This document shows positions 60,427 through 64,000 of a stretch of 64,000 nt of DNA, one piece after another. Location: NCBI GenBank assembly GCA_964418745.1, contig CAYQMX010000022.1, positions 1 to 64,000 of the forward strand. Reading direction: 5' to 3'. The notes below the pieces were generated by a model. That model saw nothing but the letters and a program-made list of their open reading frames with translations. It did no database searches and was not told the origin of the DNA. Every line of letters starts with the position of its first letter. Within the stretch, counting starts at the first letter, position 1. A program made the translations under genes and the position numbers. The stretch comes from Scleromatobacter sp964418745 (GTDB lineage Bacteria > Pseudomonadota > Gammaproteobacteria > Burkholderiales > Burkholderiaceae_C).

Positions 60427-62805
60427 TCAGTCCGCGCGATCCGCGGGCCAGGTCCATTCGCGCACCTCGGGCATGTCCTGCCCGTTCGCGCGGATGTAGT
60501 CCCAGTGCTCGACGAGCTTGTCCTGGCATTCGGCCAGCAGCGCCACCCCCGCGTCGCCGGTCTCCGGCACCCGGCGCACCACCTGCATCGCGAGATGGAA
60601 GCGGTCGAGGTGGTTGCGCACCGCCATGTCGAACGGCGTGGTGACAGTGCCCTCCTCGCGGTAGCCGTGCACGTGGAAGCCGACCTGGTTCATGCGGCGG
60701 TAGACCAGCTTGTGGATCAGCGCCGGGTAGCCGTGGAACGCGAAGACGACCGGCTTGGCCAGCGTGAACAGCGCGTCGAACTCGGCGTCCGGCAATCCGT
60801 GCGGATGCTCGGAGGCCGGCTCCAGCTTCATCAGGTCGACGACGTTGACCACGCGGATGCGCAGCCGCGGGATGCGCCGGCGCAGCAGGTCGACGGCGGC
60901 CAGGGTCTCCAGGGTCGGCACGTCGCCGCAGCAGGCCATGACCACGTCGGGGTTGTCGCCGGCGTTGCCGGCCCAGTCCCACTCGCCGATGCCGCGGGCG
61001 CAGTGCCGCGCCGCCTGGTCCATGTCCAGCCACTGCGGCGCCGGGTGCTTGCCCGCCACCACCACGTTGACGTAGTTGCGGCTGCGCAGGCAGTGGTCGG
61101 CCACCGACAGCAGGCAGTTCGCGTCGGGCGGCAGGTAGACGCGGGCGACGGCGGCCTTCTTGTTGACCACGTGGTCGATGAAGCCGGGGTCCTGGTGCGA
61201 GAAGCCGTTGTGGTCCTGGCGCCAGACGTGCGAGGCCAGCAGGATGTTGAGCGACGCGATGTCGGCGCGCCACGGCAGCTCGGCGCACACCTTGAGCCAC
61301 TTGGCATGCTGGTTGACCATCGAGTCGACGATGTGGATGAAGGCCTCGTAGCAGTTGAACAGGCCGTGGCGGCCGGTCAGCAGGTAGCCTTCGAGCCAGC
61401 CCTCGCACTGGTGCTCGCTGAGCACCTCCATGATGCGGCCGGTGTGGCCCAGCCATTCGTCGCCCGGCACGACCTCGGCCTCCCACTGGCGCGTGGTGGC
61501 CTCGAAGGCGGCGCGCAGGCCGTTGGACAGGGTCTCGTCCGGGCCGAAGATGCGGAAGTTGCGCGCCGTCTCGTTGGCGCGGATGACGTCGCGCAGGAAG
61601 ACGCCCAGCGCCAGCGTGTCGCCGCTGCCGCCGATACCCGGGCGGGGTACCAGGGTGGCGTAGTGGCGGAAGTCCGGCAGCTCCAGGTCGCGCAGCAGCA
61701 GGCCGCCGTTGGCGTGCGGGTTCGCGCCCATGCGGCGCGCCGGTCGCGGCGCCAGGGCCCGCAGCTCGGGCCGCAGGCGCCCGTCGGCGTCGAACAGCTC
61801 CTCGGGCCGGTAGCTGCGCATCCAGGCCTCGAGCTGGGCCAGGTGCCCGGCGCTGACGCGCGGGTCGGGAATGGGCACCTGGTGCGCCCGGAACGTGCCT
61901 TCGACGGCCCGGCCGTCCACCACCTTGGGCCCGGTCCAGCCCTTGGGCGAGGCGAGCACGATCATCGGCCAGCGCGGCCGGGCGCCGTCGCCCTGCCCGC
62001 GCGCCGAGGCCTGGATCGCGCGGATGTCGGCGAGCGCGGCGTCGAGGGCGGTGGCCATCAGCTCGTGCATGGTGGCCGGGTCGTCGCCCTCGACGAAGAC
62101 CGGCGCCCAGCCGTAGCCGCGCATCAGCTCGGCGAGCTCCGCGCGCGGGATGCGCGCGAGCACGGTCGGGTTGGCGATCTTGTAGCCGTTCAGGTGCAGG
62201 ATGGGCAGCACCGCGCCGTCGGTGGCGGGGTCGAGGAACTTGTTCGAATGCCAGGCCGTGGCCAGCGGGCCGGTCTCGGCTTCGCCGTCGCCGACCACGC
62301 AGGCCACCACCAGGTCGGGGTTGTCGAACGCCGCCCCGAATGCGTGGCTCAGCGAATAGCCGAGCTCGCCGCCCTCGTGGATGGAGCCCGGGCACTCCGG
62401 CGAGGCATGGCTGGAGACGCCGCCGGGGAACGAGAACTGGCGGAACAGCTTGCGCAGGCCGGCCGCGTCCTCGGTCACGTCGGGATAGGTGCGCGACCAG
62501 GTGCCTTCCAGGTACGCGTTGGCGATCACGGCCGGGCCGCCATGGCCGGGGCCGCAGATGTAGATCATGTTCGCGTCGGTGTCGCGGATGACGCGGTTCA
62601 GGTGCGCGAAGATGAAGTTCTGGCCCGGCGTGGTGCCCCAGTGGCCCAGGATCATGCGCTTGATGTCGTCGACGGCCAGCGGACGCTCGAGCAGCGGGTT
62701 GTCGCCCAGGTACATCTGGCCGACCGCCAGGTAGTTGGCGGCCCGCCACCAGGCGTCGATGCCCTGCAGTTCCTGCGCGCTCAGAGTCGGGGCTAGCGTG
62801 GTCAT
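60427..62805 (-). CDS. xfp: Phosphoketolase (xylulose-5-phosphate / fructose-6-phosphate)
   Basis: A 792-residue ThDP enzyme of full family length. It splits xylulose-5-P or fructose-6-P with phosphate into acetyl phosphate and an aldose phosphate. Landmarks: GHWGTTPGQNFIFAHLNR, PGHGGPA, SFPGGVSSHASPE, the ThDP/Mg motif GDGEAETGPLATAWHSNK and LNGYKIANPT. GGCCAGGAGGCCGAC precedes the ATG. An FNR-like box lies about 100 bp upstream, suggesting use under low oxygen. It is convergent with the MBL gene. Confidence 0.96.
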   Translation of the reverse strand: MTTLAPTLSAQELQGIDAWWRAANYLAVGQMYLGDNPLLERPLAVDDIKRMILGHWGTTPGQNFIFAHLNRVIRDTDANMIYICGPGHGGPAVIANAYLEGTWSRTYPDVTEDAAGLRKLFRQFSFPGGVSSHASPECPGSIHEGGELGYSLSHAFGAAFDNPDLVVACVVGDGEAETGPLATAWHSNKFLDPATDGAVLPILHLNGYKIANPTVLARIPRAELAELMRGYGWAPVFVEGDDPATMHELMATALDAALADIRAIQASARGQGDGARPRWPMIVLASPKGWTGPKVVDGRAVEGTFRAHQVPIPDPRVSAGHLAQLEAWMRSYRPEELFDADGRLRPELRALAPRPARRMGANPHANGGLLLRDLELPDFRHYATLVPRPGIGGSGDTLALGVFLRDVIRANETARNFRIFGPDETLSNGLRAAFEATTRQWEAEVVPGDEWLGHTGRIMEVLSEHQCEGWLEGYLLTGRHGLFNCYEAFIHIVDSMVNQHAKWLKVCAELPWRADIASLNILLASHVWRQDHNGFSHQDPGFIDHVVNKKAAVARVYLPPDANCLLSVADHCLRSRNYVNVVVAGKHPAPQWLDMDQAARHCARGIGEWDWAGNAGDNPDVVMACCGDVPTLETLAAVDLLRRRIPRLRIRVVNVVDLMKLEPASEHPHGLPDAEFDALFTLAKPVVFAFHGYPALIHKLVYRRMNQVGFHVHGYREEGTVTTPFDMAVRNHLDRFHLAMQVVRRVPETGDAGVALLAECQDKLVEHWDYIRANGQDMPEVREWTWPADRAD

Positions 62806-62905
62806 GTCGGCCTCCTGGCCATCTCGCGCGAGCGCGGAAAAGGGGTTGAACGGGGCACCGGTGCCTCGCCGTGACGCGATGGTAGGAACGCAGGCGCCGG
62901 CGGGC

Positions 62906-62919
62906 TTGAGATCGATCAA
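62906..62919 (-). promoter_or_regulatory. FNR/Anr-like box upstream of phosphoketolase
   Basis: TTGAG-ATCG-ATCAA differs from the FNR consensus TTGAT-N4-ATCAA at one position. It lies 101-114 bp upstream of the phosphoketolase ATG in the only gap between that gene and the ABC permease, a position suited to activation at low oxygen. Confidence 0.55.
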
Positions 62920-62942
62920 GCCAGCAGGCCGCACGCCCGCGC

Positions 62943-64000
62943 TCAGCGCAGCCGTCGCGCAGCCACGAGCAGCGCCCCGATGCCCAGCGCGGCCAGCGAC
63001 AGGCACTCCAGCGGATGCGCCGCGACGCCCGTGCCCGCGAGGAAGACGTCGCGCACGATGACCAGGTAGTAGCGCAGCGGATCGAGCAGGCTCAGGGCGC
63101 GCAGGAACGGCGGCATGTTGTGGATGGGGAACGCGAAGCCCGACAGGATCATCATCGGCATGATGAAGAAACCCGCCGACAGCATCGCCTGCTGCTGGGT
63201 CTGCGCATAGCTCGACAGCAGCAGGCCCAGGCCCTGCGTGCCCAACAGCAGCAGCAGCGTGGCGGCGACCAGGTCGAGCACGTGGCCCGCGAACGGCACC
63301 CCGAACCAGAACACGGCCGTGGCGGTGATCAGCAGCGAGTCGAACACGCCCACGCACGCCACCGGCACCATCTTGCAGACCAGGAACTCGGTCCGCCCCG
63401 CGGGCGTGACCATCAGCCGCTCGAGCGTGCCGAACTCGCGCTCGCGCACCACCACCATCGCGCTGAGCATCAGCGTGGAGACGAAGATGACGTTGGCCAT
63501 GATGCCTGGCACGAAATACCAGCGGTCCTCCAGGTTCGGGTTGAACCAGGCGCGCTCCTCCACCATCACGCGGGGCCGCACGCCGGCCGCGGTGGCCGAC
63601 TGCTGGGCCACGATGCGGGCGATCTCGGAGGCGATCAGCTGGGCACTGTTGGGATCCGACCCGTCGGCGATCACCTGCAGGGCGCCCGCGCGCACGTAGC
63701 CCTGCGGCACCTGCAGGATCACCCGCACTTCCGAGCGATCCATCTGGCCGCTGGCGGTGCGCAGGTCGGGCGCCATGCGCAGCGTGTAGTGCCCGGTGGC
63801 GACGATGGCCGCCAGCACGTCGCGGCTGGCGCGGCCGCCGTCGTGGTCGACCACCGCGACCTCGGCGTGGCGCACGTCGAACGTGGCGGCGTAGCCGAAC
63901 AGCAGCAGCTGGATCAGCGGCGGCACCACCAGCACGAAGCGCATGCGCGGGTCGCGCAGCAGCTGCAGGAATTCCTTGCGCAGCAGCGCCCGCAGGCGCA
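62943..64000 (-). CDS. ABC-2 type transporter permease (5' end outside window)
   Basis: At least 352 residues of an ABC-2 permease of the YhhJ/YbhR-S type. The visible start RLRALLRKEFLQLLRDPRM continues off the right edge, so the true N-terminus is missing; ATG 63944 is an internal Met. A first membrane helix, a large periplasmic domain (about 150 residues) and five helices near the end (from MANVIFVSTLMLSAMVVV; GFFIMPMMILSGFAFPI) are typical. Such permeases pair with an ATPase and a membrane-fusion protein for drug or lipid export; those would lie beyond the window. Confidence 0.9.
   Translation of the reverse strand, partial: RLRALLRKEFLQLLRDPRMRFVLVVPPLIQLLLFGYAATFDVRHAEVAVVDHDGGRASRDVLAAIVATGHYTLRMAPDLRTASGQMDRSEVRVILQVPQGYVRAGALQVIADGSDPNSAQLIASEIARIVAQQSATAAGVRPRVMVEERAWFNPNLEDRWYFVPGIMANVIFVSTLMLSAMVVVREREFGTLERLMVTPAGRTEFLVCKMVPVACVGVFDSLLITATAVFWFGVPFAGHVLDLVAATLLLLLGTQGLGLLLSSYAQTQQQAMLSAGFFIMPMMILSGFAFPIHNMPPFLRALSLLDPLRYYLVIVRDVFLAGTGVAAHPLECLSLAALGIGALLVAARRLR

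Noticed and set aside
1..64000. tRNA or rRNA genes
   Set aside because: No cloverleaf-like sequence with T-loop GGTTCRA or rRNA-like segment was noticed on either strand by eye; a tRNAscan run would settle it.

Overview
The window is a GC-rich (roughly 70% G+C), densely coded chromosomal segment. It looks like a betaproteobacterium of the Burkholderiales (Comamonadaceae / Rubrivivax-Leptothrix-Roseateles type). This is judged from the type-B aconitase, the DUF485-ActP acetate permease pair, the fused TRAP permease and the NADP-linked KorCAB 2-oxoacid oxidoreductase; no 16S or other phylogenetic marker is present. I see no rRNA, tRNA, CRISPR array, prophage or transposase gene.

Layout. 0-5 kb: a cut-off lipoprotein gene, a VapBC-type toxin-antitoxin pair, acnB with a clear terminator, and a D-Ala-D-Ala carboxypeptidase. 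5.2-12.8 kb: the most unusual part. On the minus strand lies a small operon of a Cys-bearing 88-residue peptide, a DUF692/MNIO enzyme and an MbnC-like partner. A large winged-helix/P-loop ATPase regulator follows on the plus strand. Next comes a minus-strand YcaO-TfuA pair preceded by two paralogous small proteins, with a decayed half-copy of ycaO between them. These are two different peptide-backbone-modifying systems back to back, and I regard this block as the best candidate for an undescribed system. 13-19 kb: a LuxR-type regulator, an OsmC protein, an SDR, a class V aminotransferase, a DnaQ-like exonuclease coupled to a cNMP/CBS/nucleotidyltransferase protein. 19.3-21.3 kb: DUF485-actP and a strong terminator. 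21.5-25.8 kb: a TauD-like dioxygenase and a translationally coupled glutamine-synthetase-like / class III aminotransferase / GntR operon with two identical palindromic operators.

25.8-27.1 kb is non-coding: a 1.28-kb inverted-repeat element with three 90-bp tandem repeats at its centre. 27.1-37.9 kb is a catabolic island: TRAP transporter (DctP, fused DctQM), acyl-CoA ligase, thiolase, a TIGR04325-type methyltransferase, a LysR regulator, two PCC-domain proteins, an SDR and an IclR regulator. 38-43.7 kb: PBP1A, ketopantoate-reductase-like protein, exonuclease I and a secreted SRPBCC-like protein. 43.8-49.7 kb: hemerythrin divergent from korC-korA-korB and a CBS protein. 49.7-64 kb: a GNAT protein, a PAS-GGDEF-EAL protein, a DUF5916 outer-membrane-type protein, a FabH-like synthase, RluA-type pseudouridine synthase, riboflavin synthase, an ArsC/Spx-like protein, a lipoprotein, an MBL-fold RNase-like protein, a phosphoketolase with an FNR-like box upstream, and an ABC-2 permease running off the right edge.

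Functionally most of the window is carbon and redox metabolism (TCA entry, acetate uptake, 2-oxoglutarate oxidation, phosphoketolase, carboxylate uptake and activation). The 5.2-12.8 kb block stands apart as specialised peptide-modification capacity.
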